The notes: generated from the letters alone by a model not told the origin. DNA of 64,000 nucleotides from Linanthus parryae (GCA_023055425.1 JALGPY010000005.1:85973495-86037494), one strand, 5' to 3'; shown: positions 1 through 12,620, numbered from the stretch's first letter. Numbers and translations: made by a program.

Positions 1-755
1 GATGTTATTTGCACGAATAAGGCTATTCCCAGGATCGAGGAACTGTGGATTGGATAGAGCGTGACTTGTATGTCTCGTGTCCAATCCGGATATTGGTTGG
101 CTAGAATGGATGTCTTGCTATAGGCCGCTCCATATTATTAAATAGTTACTACCAACAAAGTCGAAACCTATGGGGTCACACTCCATATAGGATTTAGCTA
201 GACTTGGGAATCAATTAATATGGAAGGATCAAATCTCAACAACTTGCTAACTTAGTAGGACTAATATGCAAGTTGGACTAATCCGAACTTGAGTAGGATT
301 ATCAGAGGGCCTTTATGTAGTAACAAGGAGTTTTTTGACTATAGAAAGGATGCTCCTAGCTTCCATCCCTACAACTAATTCTCATAATATACATTGAGTA
401 GAAGAGAAGGAAGGAGACTACAAGACAACAATGAGGGCCGAACCCACCCTTGCCGTCCGCCCTACCCGTCGGCCAAGAAGATAGGACCGCCCCTCTCTTT
501 GGTGCTCTATTGCTTGATTTATTCATCCTCTTCCATTCTTCCTAGCTAGAAAAAGGTGTTTGGAAGATCTAGATCTCAATCATAGGCGTGGATAAACCGT
601 AGAGACGTGATACTTTTCGCGTTAGAAGTCATCAAAGGAGACCTACAAGGTACATGACACACATCCTTTATCATTTTCATGAATTATCTTCCTAATATTC
701 TTGGATGGTCTAGATTGGATACATTTATTGTTATTCCGCTGCGTATCCATGTTCA
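1..755 (+). repeat. Copia LTR, 3' part, plus orientation
   Basis: The segment ends in TATTCCGCTGCG...GTTCA followed by AAACCCT. The same LTR end and spacer are seen on the minus strand at 5390-5440 next to a primer binding site. Positions 1-100 match the reverse complement of about 6070-6170, so both belong to one LTR family in opposite orientation. The left end lies outside the window. After the AAACCCT spacer no primer binding site follows; the sequence switches to minus-strand RT at about 763. Confidence 0.75.
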
Positions 756-762
756 AAACCCT

Positions 763-1384
763 AAAAAATTAGCCTTCGAAAGAGTAATTCCCCGTGACAT
801 AGATAAGAATCCATATTCTTCATGTTGAACTATTTCAACAACTTTTCAACGTATGTACTTTGACTAAAGCCGAAAAACTTTCTCAGCCTATCTCCATAGA
901 TATGTATAGGTAGCACCGCATATGTCTATCATTGAGAATCAATTCCCTAGCCAATATTTAACAGATTGCAGAGTAGGGACATCATTCCCAATGATTAGTA
1001 TGTCCCCACATGTAAGACCAAAATATAACTGTGCTCCCACTAACCTTCTTGTAAACAAAATTTTCATCTTCACTCTTGATGGAATCAAACCATTTGATTT
1101 CATCATTAATCGAATATTAACTACTCCAAGAAACTTGACTCAATATGTAGAAAGATTGGTGCAAGCAAGATGCGAATGGATTTAAGCATCGCAACTGGGG
1201 AAAAGATTTTGTAGGTTAGTGGATTTAGCAACTTGCAGGAAACCTTTACCCAAAAATCCTTCCTTAAAATTAATCCCATTACCATCCACGTTGGTTTCTT
1301 CATAACCCACTTGCACCCTATGGGTCTTATCCTTTCAGGTGGTTCCACCAAAGTCCATACTTTGTTGGTATACATGGATTCCAT
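763..1384 (-). pseudogene. Copia reverse transcriptase remnant
   Basis: The minus strand gives the Copia RT entry motif as NKVWTLVEPPERIRPIGCKWV (1384 downward). Further down is GDILIIGNDVPTLQSVK, a decayed form of the YVDDILLIGND catalytic box, at about 960-1020. SMSRGITLSKA near 765-800 corresponds to the end of the RT domain. The second and third residues of the YVDD box are changed, and stops interrupt the frame. Reading order is correct for minus-strand Copia pol, and the RNase H part that should follow is missing. Confidence 0.75.
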
Positions 1385-1899
1385 TTCAAATCTTATGAAC
1401 GTAAGGCATTTTTGAGAGTCTAGCCCACTCGTGGCCTCCTCAAAGGTTGTAGGCTCATCTTCATGATAAATATATCACCGCATTATAAGAAATCCATATT
1501 TTTCTAGCCCTTTGACATATCCTACCTAATCTACGAGGTTCTTGTGTTACCTGATTAGGTTTCTCCACAACACCTTGTGATCCTGCTCATGTTCCATCAA
1601 ATGATTAATGTTGTGTTGTGGTTCTTTAACTCCTTTTAGTTTTATCATCCTCCCACTGCCTCTTTTAGAGACAACCTCTTTCTAGATACGTAGCGGTTTT
1701 AGAAACAAACACTTTGGTCTTGATTGGATTGTAGAAATAATATCTCTGAAGATATCCCACAAAATACATTTATCCTACATGGGTCCAAGTTTATCTGTAA
1801 ACACTTTACATAAACTTCACAACTCAAAATCATTATGAATGACATACTAGGAAATCTCTTAGTCCATATCTCATATGGTGTTTTTCATAATTGATTTTG

Positions 1900-2480
1900 A
1901 CGGAACAAGGTTAAGGGCGAAATTTGCTGTAACTAGAGCATGGCCCCAAAATTAAACTGTAAGTTTTATTTTCATTCATCATGATCAAACCGTGTCCAAC
2001 AAGGTTCGATCTCTCCTCTTAGTCACGCTATTACAAGGTGGCGTTCTAGGTGGAGTGAGTTAAGATTATATCCCACAATTCTCGTGATGCTTGTGAAACA
2101 CTTGGCTCAAATACTCTCCTCCTAGGATCTAATATTAGAGCCTTGATACTTTTTCCAAGCTGGTTCTCTTCTTCATTCTTGAATTCCTTGAACACTTCAA
2201 AGGATTCTGATTTTTTTCTTCATAAGATGCACAAATCCATATTTACTTAAGCAATTAGTAAATATGGTGAAGCATTGAGAACCATCTCTAGCACTTGTGC
2301 TTTGTGGTTCACATACATCAGTATGTATAGTTCCAAAAGATCATATATTTGCCTAATAAACAAGCCTCACATGTCTCATATGATTCAAAATCAAATGAGT
2401 CCAGAAATCCATCCACATCGAATCTAGATATGTGTTCTTATTTATGTTGCCTAAGCGATAACGCCAAAGTGAAGTTTGGT
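1900..2480 (-). pseudogene. Copia GAG-pre-integrase and integrase remnant
   Basis: Minus-strand translation shows SLWRYRLGNINKNTY (the GAG-pre-integrase box, usually WHxRLGHIN) near 2450. It is followed by IHTDVCEP and KYGFVHLMKKKISESFEVF (integrase core spacing) and then QLGKSIKALILDPRRRVFE, where intact elements have the SDRGGE box. The second catalytic aspartate region is therefore altered. Several frameshifts are needed to read through. Position between gag-like and RT remnants fits Copia order. Confidence 0.65.
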
Positions 2481-3329
2481 TCATATCATTATATGCAAAC
2501 CTCATGGTATTAATGTTATAGATGGAACTATCAAGTTGAAGGATACACTATCCATTAGATAAAATTTCATTACAATAATGCATATCACCTAAATAAATGG
2601 AACAACATTTGTCCCTTATTGTGATGAAAGAACATTTTCTTTTCCAAACAAGAAACTGATATAATGATCCTACTCATAGTAGGGACGTAATTTCATTTTT
2701 CTAACACATGGATAATTTTAGAAGGTAGAGATAATTCCATACGGCTAATTCAGCAACTCTCGCTTCATTGTCCCACGTGTAGGTGTATCTCTTCCTTTAT
2801 CCAATTGTCTACATCTCTTGAGATCCTCCACACTTCCATAAATGTGAGATCCTCATCTAGTATCATATACCCATGATGATGAGATAGACACATTGACTTC
2901 TATAACAAAAATACCTAACGTGGAATTCATAATTCCTTTATTTCTTCTAGGTACTTTGGACAATTTCTCTTCAACTAGACCACCTATTGGGCTTTAAGGA
3001 AACATGGCTTTAGAAAAAACTTTCTTATACCCTTGGGTCCGGGCAAAAATTTTTTCCTATCCCATATTAGTTAACCATCAATATGGCCTTGCCTTATTGG
3101 TGCATTTTCCAGTGATTCTCAATCATATTGAGTAAATTGCTTTTGAACAAAGGTTTAATTGCGTCCAATGCAATTCTTGGTCAAATTTGGCGAATAACTC
3201 TTTATTCTTTATCTATCTCATAGATAAATCCAAGATTGTATGCTTTGAATCCTAGCTTGGTCCAATTGAACCAATTCGAATAACTTGGTCCAATTGCATT
3301 AAGTTGTGTTTGACCTCTTACTTCAGCAG

Positions 3330-3599
3330 TCACACATTACTAGCTTGTATCGTCGCGTCATATCTTGGTGAATCAAGTCGCCTTGCTTTGGCAAGCACGA
3401 ACTTCATTACATCTTGATCATGACAAGTGTTAAGCAAGAGTAGGTAAACCGCAAAAATGGAGTAACACTTCAAACCTTTCATGTTTAGCCAGCTCTTGAA
3501 AATAGCGTCTTTTAAATGTATGATCATATCATACATCTCCATGTTCCCATCTAGCTTCCAAAGCTCAAAGTTCATGGTAGCTAACATGAGGCAATTCAC
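3330..3599 (-). pseudogene. Possible Copia gag remnant
   Basis: An 89-codon open stretch contains MYDMIIHLKDAIFKSW, which resembles the Copia gag phrase normally found before the zinc knuckle. No CCHC knuckle is visible. It lies between leader and integrase remnants on the same strand, which is where gag should be. The assignment rests on this short similarity and position only. Confidence 0.4.
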
Positions 3600-5379
3600 A
3601 TCCGAAGAATCATTCTTTGATGTTCATTCCGTAAGTTTTTAGTGTGTTTTTGGTAGTTGGTGGAAGAGAACTTTATGCTCTAGGATATAAAACATTTTTA
3701 CTTTTATTTTAGAGCAATTCTCATTTTTGTACTAGTCTAGAAAACTGATTCCATATAGCTTGTCCTTTTCAAGGACATATCGTAGTGATTAAGTCGAGTT
3801 TGTTTGTTTAATGCCATAGGTATTCAACACAGAAATAATTACAAAAAGTTTGTGACGTTGTACTATATTTAATAAGGAATTAAATTTTTAAACATATCTC
3901 CCACTATTTTTCTCGGATTAATTACCCTCCATATTAAAGAGCAAAATATCATGATATTTTCTAGTGGGACAAGATCCATATTTCACTTGAGCTTGCCTTG
4001 GCAAGTCACCCAAGAAGTAGTTGTTTAGGTATAAGAATCCCAATTGCATCCCATGCAACTCTTGGTTCAATTGGGCAAATAACTCCTAATTTATCTATCC
4101 CATAGATAATCCCAATTTTTTTGCCTCTAGGCTTCAAATCCAATTAATGTATCCCATCTGCGTCCAACCGCTTACTTAAATAAACACACATTACTAGCCT
4201 GTGCCGTCACGCCACATCATGCTGAACCAAGTCGCCTTGCTTTGGCAAGCCCGAACTTGATAAATTATGATCATGACAAGTGTTTAGTAACGAGAAGGCA
4301 AAACGCAACATTTAAATTTGAGACATTTTTCATTTAATATTAATTGTTTTGTTGATCCATATCAACTGATCTACTTATTTGGGTTGGGCAATCCCAAAAT
4401 AAAAGATCCGGGTTGTTTTATCTTGTTACCAATTTTCATGCATTATCCATACACCAACAATAAATAACAAGACAGTAATTTAAACAACCACAAACAATAA
4501 ATAAACGTGATGTGGATATGGCCTCCTAAACTAAGATATTACCAAGCCAATGAGAATATCTATAAGCCCTAAAAAAAAGCACGCTCATCTCCTTGTGCCT
4601 CCATCTCTTAGTCAATGCTCGTTTAGCTTGTGCCATGTCGCCATCTTATGGTTCATTCAATTATGTAGGCTTCTTCACCAAGTCTTGACTATCATCTACT
4701 ATATCTAATACTAGCTAGCATCTTTACTAAATAGAGAGACCTCACAATTTGAGGAGAAGACCGCCTCGCAGACCGTAAAATCTAATTAATTACAATAAAG
4801 CCAAACCACAAAATAAACATTCACAACATCCACATCTAAGGCCATATCCGATCTCCATACAAAAATATATAATAAAGTTAAAATCCAATTTTAAGGTGCT
4901 TGGTTAATTTTTAATTTTTTTTATGTACTAGGGTCAAAGGCCTAATGGAACGCTACAAGGGCCTTGGTCCGGCCGGCCCCTAGCCCACGCGGCTAAGCCC
5001 CGCGCTAGGGCGGCTCGGCCCTTTGTCGTGGCTTCCTTCGCGCCCAAGGAGGGGACGGAAGACCCTATGGTTTCGGCCCTAGGGTTGTTTCCTTCCTCTC
5101 CTTCCTTGTTTCCGAAGTTTGTTTGTTTCCAAATTACGAAAACCCCCTTTTTTCATAATTTGTGCCCTAACCCTAGTTTTTCAAGATCAAAAATTTCACA
5201 TCATATGTGATCCAAATTCACTAATATTCACATCATATGTAATATTAGTTATTTGGTTATTTAATTCAATTTAATTTGCATCATTATGCCAATTTTTAGT
5301 TTTACACAATAAATAATAATTACAATGCAAAACTAACAATAAAGTAACACATAAACCACGTTATGAACTACGACATGTG

Positions 5380-5391
5380 TCTCTGATACCA
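5380..5391 (-). other. Primer binding site (initiator-Met tRNA type)
   Basis: The minus strand reads TGGTATCAGAGA, matching the initiator methionine tRNA 3' end used by plant Copia elements. It lies 11 bases inside the LTR edge at 5403 and fixes the orientation of the element as minus. Confidence 0.75.
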
Positions 5392-5402
5392 CTATAGGGT
5401 TT

Positions 5403-6748
5403 TGATACGGATTACACAGCGGAATAAGCAATAAAAAATTTGGTTCAAGACCCTCCAAGGATCACAGGACTAGACATCATAATGATGGTACAAGGATGGA
5501 AGTTCACGTAAAATAGTGTCCACGTCGCTATGGTAGCCCACGCTTAGGATCAAGTCAAAGATTCCTTCCACTTGTTTGTGCTAGAAATTGATGGAAGGAG
5601 TATGAAGAAGATCAAGCAAACCGGACCAAATGGGACGGCACGCCTCCTTGAGGCCGACGGCAATAGAGGGGCGGATGGGGGATTCGGCCCTCTAGTCTTG
5701 TCTCTCTCCTTGCTTTTTCTCTCTCTCCTGTGTGATAATAATTATGAAAATTATGAGAAAATAAGCTAGGAGTTTTTTTTATATAGTCTAACAACTCCTT
5801 GTTAACTACATATTAGCCCCAATAGTAATCTTGTCCATACACCGATTAGTTTACCTTGCAAATTAGTCCTACTAAGTTTGCATGTTGCTGCGTATTAATC
5901 ATTCTAATTAATTAATCACATTATTTCATTTACAAATCTAGTTTAATCCATAGGGCGTGTGACATAGAGCGGTGTCTAGCAACACATCAATGCCACCCAA
6001 CTAATAGAAATAGTCATAATCCGACAAACCTTGCGGCTAATGTTACAGTATTGTATTATCCTTCTGTCTCCTTATCCAGATTGGACATGAGACATACAAT
6101 TCACACTTGTATATCCAATCCATAGTTTCTCGATCCTCGGAATAGTCTTATCCATGCGGATAAAATCAATATTCTATTTTGATTTATCACAGTCTGGCCA
6201 AACATTCTATAAGCACTAACCCTCGAGTGACCGCGGATATTTGCTCCCGTTATGTGTTAGGGACAAATCCTATATACATGAGTACCATCTCTAAGCTTGT
6301 TTCTTATTGTGTCTGATCAAGGCCTCTATAACTACCCAGTCACGGTGTAGTGTTTGATGATACCAAAACACAATATTCCACAATTGGAGTATCTAGTGAC
6401 TTCAAGTCTAAGGACCACAATACCATTGTCACAACGAGAAGCGCTTTTGACTATTACATAACTTGTATGTAGTCTTCTCGTGGTGGGTCAATCCAGTATG
6501 CCATTACCCCTGATGCATACCCATGTGTTAGACTTGATATCCCCATATCAATATACCCACATACTAGTCTCTATGCAATACAGTTGTTCTATTAACTGTA
6601 GTACTCGACTAGGGATATTTAAGAATATAACATTTATATTCTAAGGACTTCATTCATGTTACCATATCTCCATATTGATAACATAATGAATAGTAAGTCC
6701 ATATAATTTTCACGATAAATTGATTGCCTCTAGGGCTTAGTTTTAACA
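5403..6748 (-). repeat. Copia 5' LTR, minus orientation
   Basis: The plus strand runs from TGATACGG to TTTTAACA, so the minus-strand LTR begins TGTTAAAACTAAGCCCTAGA and ends CCGTATCA. Its start is shared with the LTR at 31249 (both carry GCCCTAGAGGCAAT). Its body matches 1-755 in inverted orientation. The primer binding site lies just outside its left edge. The short open frames inside it are not genes. Confidence 0.75.
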
Positions 6749-6789
6749 GTTCGACCGGGTTGGACCCGTTTGACGAGTCATTTTGGTTC

Positions 6790-8160
6790 GGCCAATACGA
6801 TTGGCGCGACCGTTTTGACCTTTTTGACCCAAGTGTTCCAATTTAATTAAAAATTGACCCAGCACGTTAAAATTAGATTTTAATTGTATTATGTGAATTA
6901 TCGCATTGTGGTTGGATGTGGACCTAGTTGTGTGGTTGTTTAAGTTTTATGGTTTTGTTTTGTTTCGATGTAATTAATGTAATTAATTTTACGGCCTGCG
7001 TGTCGACTTCTCCCTCGCCTGTGAGGTTCTTATATTCAGTGTAGATGCTAGGTAGAATTAGATAGATAGAATATAGTAAAGACATGGAGAAGAAGATCAA
7101 AGAACAAGAAGAACCACAAGATAATGGACACCCACAAGCTAGGACGTATGGACTAAAGACGGAGGCACATGGAGATGATCTTGCTATTTTAGGGCCAATA
7201 GATATTATCATTAGCTTGGGAATATCTTAGTTTTAGGGGCCACATCCATACCACGTTTATTTATTGTTTATTTATCTAATTTTATTTTGATTTACGGTTG
7301 ATGCATGCAAATCGATAACAAGATAATTAGTAAACAGATAGGTTCTTTTATTTGGACATGCCCCATCTAAATAAGTAGACCAGTTGAATTGATCAACGAA
7401 TAAAAAGACAAGAAAATCCCTTAAATAAATATTAAGTTATTGCCTTCTTTTGCGTGGCACTCGTCATGACGATAGACTTACTAAGTGTGGGCTTGCCAAA
7501 GCAAGGCACCTTTATTTCTCGAAAGTGTGGCACGATGGCATAAGCAAGTAATATGCAAATGCTACATGAAAGGTCTAACTTAACTAAGCTAATTCAATAG
7601 GATTGAAAGCTTAGAGGCAAGGGAATTGGGATTATCTATGAGATAGATTAATAAGGAGTTATTTTCCCAATTGAACCAACAGTTGCATAGGATGCAATTG
7701 GAAGGTGTTCAAACCAAAATAACTAACTTTTGGGTGACCTGCCAAAGCAGCCTGAAAAGGAGGTGAAATATAGATCTTGGCCCAGTAGAGAGTATATGAT
7801 ATTTTTTGTATTAATGATGAGGGCCATTAATGCGAGAAAAATAGTGGGAGCTATGTTTAGCAATTTATGTCCTTGTTAAATATAGTACCAACGTCACAAT
7901 ATTTTCATAATCCTTTTGTGTTGAACACCTATGGCATTAAAAAAATAAACTCGACTTTATCGCTACGATATTTCCTTAAGAAGGACAAGTTGTCTAGAAT
8001 CAGTTATGTAGACTGGTATAAAATTGAGAGTTGTTCTCAAACAAAATAAAAATGTTGTATATCCTATAGCATAAGGTTTCTTCCTACCAACCGCCAATAC
8101 CTCTAAAACCTAATGGAAGAAACATCAGAGAATGGTTCTTTGGATGTGACTTGCCTCATG
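6790..8160 (+). mobile_element. Inverted copy of a Copia leader/gag region
   Basis: This is the reverse complement, imperfectly, of about 3600-4910. Examples are the ATTAATTTTACGGCCTGCG block at 6980-7000 against 4770-4790, the TTGCCAAAGCAAGGC block at 7494 against 4230, and the AACACCTATGGCATTAA block at 7925 against about 3815. It is therefore the leader of a plus-strand copy of the same family. It has no PBS, and its first several hundred bases are missing because the minus LTR ends just left of it. No intact frame is present. Confidence 0.6.
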
Positions 8161-8259
8161 TGTGAAGGGAGGGTGAATCCCTATACCAGTTTGATTGCAT
8201 GTCTGCTATACCGATTAAATTTTATTATTTTATAAAAAAGAACGCCCTAACCCTACTAG

Positions 8260-9027
8260 GAGGAATTAGGGTTCATACTTGTGTCCTAGCTAGTTGATGT
8301 AGGTTTGAATCACTCCGGATCTTCTCCCGTATTCCTGAAGTTCCTCCGGGCTGCAATTCTGGGCTTGCTGCTTCCAGAATCCTTCTTGACCTCCAAACAT
8401 ATTGCTCTCACTTTCGAAACCCTAGATTTCAGTCTGTATTTGAAGATTAATGAAACTTATACATGCTACGGGAGGGACCTGAAGGAGAAAATACGAATCA
8501 TGCTCCGAAAATTATTAGAATTTTTGGTTCCACCCGAACCTAGCCCAAATAAAATTAATAACATATAGTACAACTAAATAACTATTATTGCACTCATGTC
8601 CGTATTCTCAAAACATAATATTTCGAGATACTATTATTAAATACATATTATCTCCCCATGTTAACATTAGAGATATCGGTCGATTGAATTATTACTGATT
8701 AATACATTTAATCGACATCTTTCAAAATCCTTGATCCTTGCTACTTAACTTATTTGACATGTCCATATTACCAAGTAATCTAACAGCAGGGTTTGACATG
8801 ATCAAAACTTATAAACTTCATCAAGGGGATATCATCAATACTATAACCGAGAAATGGATTCCTTCGATACATCAATTTACACCACGGACTCAATAGTATC
8901 ACCCAACTCACCGAGATTATTCACTCCTTAGAAATCTCACTCACTTGACTTGTCAAAGCAATAACTATTAAATGCGTGTGAATATTGACTATCTAAGGAT
9001 TAAGAGCATAAGTAATATTAATAACCA
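8260..9027 (-). repeat. Possible LTR fragment of another Copia element
   Basis: There is no coding frame here. The minus-strand text (TTGACAAGTCAA..., GGACATGTCAAATAAGTTAAG) has the general look of Copia LTR sequence, but no second copy exists in the window and the ends are unclear. It is bounded on the right by the SIRE-like LTR. Low-confidence assignment. Confidence 0.25.
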
Positions 9028-10287
9028 TGAGACGTGAAAGTTAGTATGTAGGAAAACTAATACAATATCAATACTCTAGAAGGGGGGTTGAATAGAGTAT
9101 GGGAACTTTTGCGAAAATAGTGGTTTTACACCCAAAGTGTGAAGTACAAGGAGTATTTCATGGACTTGAATACAAATTCAAGTCTTTGGAGTCAAAACAC
9201 ACAGTGACAAGTTTACTTATCTTTTTTCAAGGCCTTGAAATGCCTTTCAAGGTCTTGACTGAAAAAACGTTTTGAAGAAATAAATAGAATAAGTACAGAA
9301 CTGAAATCTAAATGCACAAAAGAAAAATATTTTACGGAGTTCAGTCCTTAATGACCTATGTCTCTGCATGAGGGATATAATCCGTGCAGGATTTCAACTC
9401 ACTTCTTATTAATCAAAAGCTAAGCTCTAGATCTCAAGCACATAGACTGTCTTGCTCTATTACTGCTTGTGGTTCTCTCTAACCTATCTAGTACTTGCTC
9501 GAGCTAACCGATTCAATAAGAATCTCTTTTTTCACCTTGAGAAACACCACAAGATTAAATGATAAAGTAGTATAATGGAAAATATATACAAATTTAGCTC
9601 AGATGAAGATCACAGTAACACATATGAGTAGTAAAGCTTGATGTGTTTTTCTGGATGATGGATTTAATCTTCCTCAATGATGCTTGTCAATCTCTGAGAG
9701 GTATTTGAATCTCTTTAAACTCCGTGCTTCGAATGTTCCATCAACAGTCTACTTATTCTGGTTGTTTGAAATGTAGAATATATAGGATCTTCTTCAACAG
9801 AATTTCTGAAAAATAATTATGCAACCGATCTTTGAAACTTTAAAAGATCGTTTCCATAGGCTAGTTGCTTGGTATCTTCAAAGATATTAATATGATATTC
9901 CATACGTAGGTCTAAGGGAAGTCCAAACATAATTCCATAAGTGTAGGATTAATCTGCAAGCTGAAATTTCCTTCTTTGCATACAAGTAAATAAGGAAATA
10001 ATGCCTGCAAAATAGTTAGCTAGTAATCCCTACAAAATCATAGTCAAGTAATCAGATTAAGCCACAATATATCACCAGATTAGTTTATCTTTCATCATCA
10101 AACAAGGTATAATCAAGTACAAGATTTTTAAGACTGATTTGAGAGAAGAACTCCCTCTGAGTTCATGCTTTATGAACTGCAGTCTTGTTTAAAGGCCTTG
10201 AAAACAGTTTCAAAGCTTTGAAACAAAAACTTAGTTTCAAGGCTTTGAATTCTGTTTCAAGTCTTTGAAACAAGCTGTGAACTTACA
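9028..10287 (-). repeat. SIRE-like Copia 3' LTR, minus orientation
   Basis: The minus-strand sequence begins TGTAAGTTCA after a purine tract (plus-strand CCCCCC at about 10291) and ends near 9028. It matches the plus-strand LTR at 23822-25033 at both ends, including the ACTCTATTCAACCCCC block (9070-9090 against 24965-24985). It contains the 16-bp palindrome TTTCAAGGCCTTGAAA at 9236 and several variants near 10185-10270. No target duplication can be assigned because the other end of the element is lost. Confidence 0.75.
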
Positions 10288-10479
10288 ATCCCCCCTTGAT
10301 GAAAGACAAAACCATTAATTTGATTGAACTGAATCTCTGCAAAAGATAAACATTGCAGCATAGTAGAGATAAATATTTAAGATCACTTTAAACAGTTATC
10401 ATCAGAATCAAAATCAAACATAAGCAAATAATAGCATAACATCCAAAACCAAATAGTCTATAATTAAAGTAAATTAAAG

Positions 10480-11337
10480 GACCCTAAACTTCTACCCCTT
10501 TTTGAATTTGATAAAAAAGGTGAGAAAATGTTGGATCAAACCTTATTATAACAAAATGAAAAACTGAAAGAAAAGAGTTTTTGAAAGGGGTTCCAAGTAT
10601 TTGAAGAAGAAGAATGAAGAGGATAGAATCAAGGATTTGGGTCTTCATATCCCTTAGGCTCTTCATCTTCCTCTTTTTCACTTCCTTCTTCATCTTCCTC
10701 ATCATCTTGCTGTTCTTCTTCTTGTGGAACTTCTTCGCCAGTTGTTGCTGCCCCATCATCACGCTCAAACATAACAACTAAGCTGACAATGGTTGGAACC
10801 TTTGCCTTCTTTTTATTTTGCTTCATGCCTTTGAGAAGTAAACTAGTATCCACACTTTCTTCTTCATCCAGTTCCTCATCTTCTATAGTCTTTTCCCCTG
10901 CATCTATATCTCCAGCAACTTGTTTCCCGGTATCCTTATTCTCGCCAGTTTCTTCTTCATAACTATTTTCATCAAACAGATCAGCTGTAGATCCTTTCTT
11001 CTTTGATCTTTCTGCAGCTTGTGGAACTTTCCTCTTCCACATGGATCAAGTTGATACTGCTGAAGACACTATCAACCTTATACCTCATCTGTTTAAATTC
11101 AATGCCTAACCCATACTGTCCTTGCTTTAGTTCATCCATCTCATTCTCAAGGATGTGTAGCCTTGGAAGTACTAGGGATAAGTCTTGAGAGGGTAGGGCT
11201 GATGGAGAGGATAAGAGTTTAGGTCTTGGGAACTTCTTGCCCTGCAACTTTTTTGCAGACAATTTAGAATACAACTTCCAAGCTCCTTCTTTGGTTTTCA
11301 TAATTCCAATCCTTTGAAAAGCTTTTTCGTCCATCAT
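10480..11337 (-). pseudogene. SIRE-like env/extra ORF, C-terminal part
   Basis: Two overlapping frames (11337-10981 and 11042-10629) make one protein broken by a frameshift near 11000. The first part has MMDEKAFQRIGIMKTKEGAWK and a possible coiled coil (ILENEMDELKQGQYGLG). The second is very acidic and Lys/Glu-rich and ends near 10629. It sits directly 5' of the purine tract and 3' LTR of the minus-strand element. This is the position of the extra, so-called env-like, ORF downstream of pol in SIRE/Maximus elements. The 5' portion and all of gag-pol are missing beyond about 11340. The molecular function of this ORF is unknown. Confidence 0.6.
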
Positions 11338-11548
11338 TCAAAAACCAGTAGTAATAGTTTCTTCCTACTAAAAGGAGTGTCAAGGTGTTGAAAGAAGTGA
11401 AAAAAAATTTGCTAGGTCTGTTTGCTCTTGAATAGTTCGGAGATGAGCGGGGCGAAGTAGGGTTTGTTTCTTGGGCTTCGAAGCTTCAATCGCTGAGGCT
11501 ACGTTGACGGCTTTGCACTGTGGTTTGCTTAGGCGATCGACACAACAA

Positions 11549-12305
11549 TGGCGACGGGTTATGGTTCCTACCTTGATTTCGGTAAGCTTGCTTTGGAGGA
11601 GGAGGAAGTTGAAGTTTCGATAAAGAATATCGTCTTTATACCATCAAAGGTAGGGTACCTGGCTTGATTGGAAAATTTCTTCTCCCTATTAGATTCAATG
11701 TGTGGGCGATGAAATTGTAGTTTAAGAAGATCTGGGTGGGTGGGGAAGATACTAGCATTCATGAGCTAGTGTCAAAGTTTTTTGTCTTTCAGTTTCCAAA
11801 CAAAGAAGTACTAGAAGGGGTTTATGATGGTGGACCATGGATCTTCGAAGAACAAATTTTGATCCTCAAGCACTTGGACCTGACTGAGTACTCGGACGAA
11901 ATCTCATTTGATTCTATTGAGACGTGGATGTAGGTGATGAATTTACCTCTCTATCACCAGACGGATGAAGAACTTCGTAGAGTGCTCAAGAATCTGGACC
12001 AAATTATAGCAACTGATGAGAAGATATCTTCAAGTTTTGGAGGGGATTATATGAGAGCGAGGGTTAAACTCAAAATTAACAAACCCTTGCGTAGGGGGCG
12101 TCATATCGAAGTTTTGGGTAAAAAGATATGGCTTGACTACAAGTATGGACGAATCCCTTGTCTCTGTCAATGGTGCAGAATGATTAACCATTATAATGAC
12201 AATTGTTATATACTTGACGATGTGGTTAAAATGCAGAACCAACCCGACCTTGGGAATTGGTTGTTGTTTCGACCTCCCCCGAAAAAAAGTAGATGCCATT
12301 AATGA
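11549..12305 (+). pseudogene. LINE ORF1 (DUF4283-type, zinc knuckle), N-terminal part
   Basis: The ATG at 11549 opens MATGYGSYLDFGKLALEEEE. After frameshifts and stops near 11665-11720, the frame HELVSKFFVFQFPNKEVLEG continues, then YDGGPWIFEEQILILKH, typical of plant LINE ORF1 DUF4283. An in-frame TAG at about 11931 separates it from NLPLYHQTDEELRRVL. The end carries a knuckle CQWCRMINHYNDNC (CX2CX4HX4C) around 12165-12210. The protein would bind the LINE RNA as a nucleic-acid chaperone. Broken by at least one frameshift and two stops. Confidence 0.75.
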
Positions 12306-12615
12306 AGGAGAAACTCTCCAAACTGATTCTGAATAGATAGTTAATTCCGATCCAATTGGGGCTAGCGATGATGATGTTCTTGATATGTGAGCAGCGTTAA
12401 TGGGACAGACGTTGACATGGCTTCCGATGGGGGTTTCTATGGTAAAAGCAGTGTTAAGGGGAGCCAAGTTGAAAACCATTCGGAAGTTTCAGTATTTGAC
12501 ATTCCATAAACTTCAAACGACAAATCCGATCGGTCATTAGTGTCAGATAAAGGGAAAGGGACCAAAGCAGCCTCTAGTCAAGCAGCGACGAACTCGAAGA
12601 GGAAGATCAGTGAGG

Positions 12616-12620
12616 TGAAC
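12616..12620. repeat. Target site duplication TGAAC, left copy
   Basis: TGAAC directly precedes the LTR terminus TGTTCGACC at 12621. It is repeated exactly at 20055-20059 right after the other LTR, in the middle of LINE ORF1. Confidence 0.9.

Larger units (their letters stand above)
763..5402 (-). mobile_element. Truncated Copia internal region
   Basis: Read on the minus strand from a primer binding site at 5380-5391, this holds a non-coding leader with a GC-rich block near 4965-5050, a weak gag-like stretch near 3330-3600, integrase remnants near 1900-2480 and RT remnants from 1400 down to 763. The RNase H domain and 3' LTR are absent: the RT ends directly at the inverted LTR of 1-755. Stops and frameshifts are frequent, so this is an old dead copy. 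Stretches between the named domains show no clean reading frame. Confidence 0.7.

Noticed and set aside
5028..5210. Short open frame MASFAPKEGTEDPMVSALG
   Set aside because: It lies in the antisense direction of the Copia leader, has no domain, and arises from a locally GC-rich stretch.
8305..8568. 87-codon plus-strand frame
   Set aside because: No domain, no splice or promoter context; lies in probable LTR sequence.
12030..12479. 149-codon minus-strand frame
   Set aside because: Shadow of LINE ORF1 coding on the plus strand, which carries the CCHC motif.
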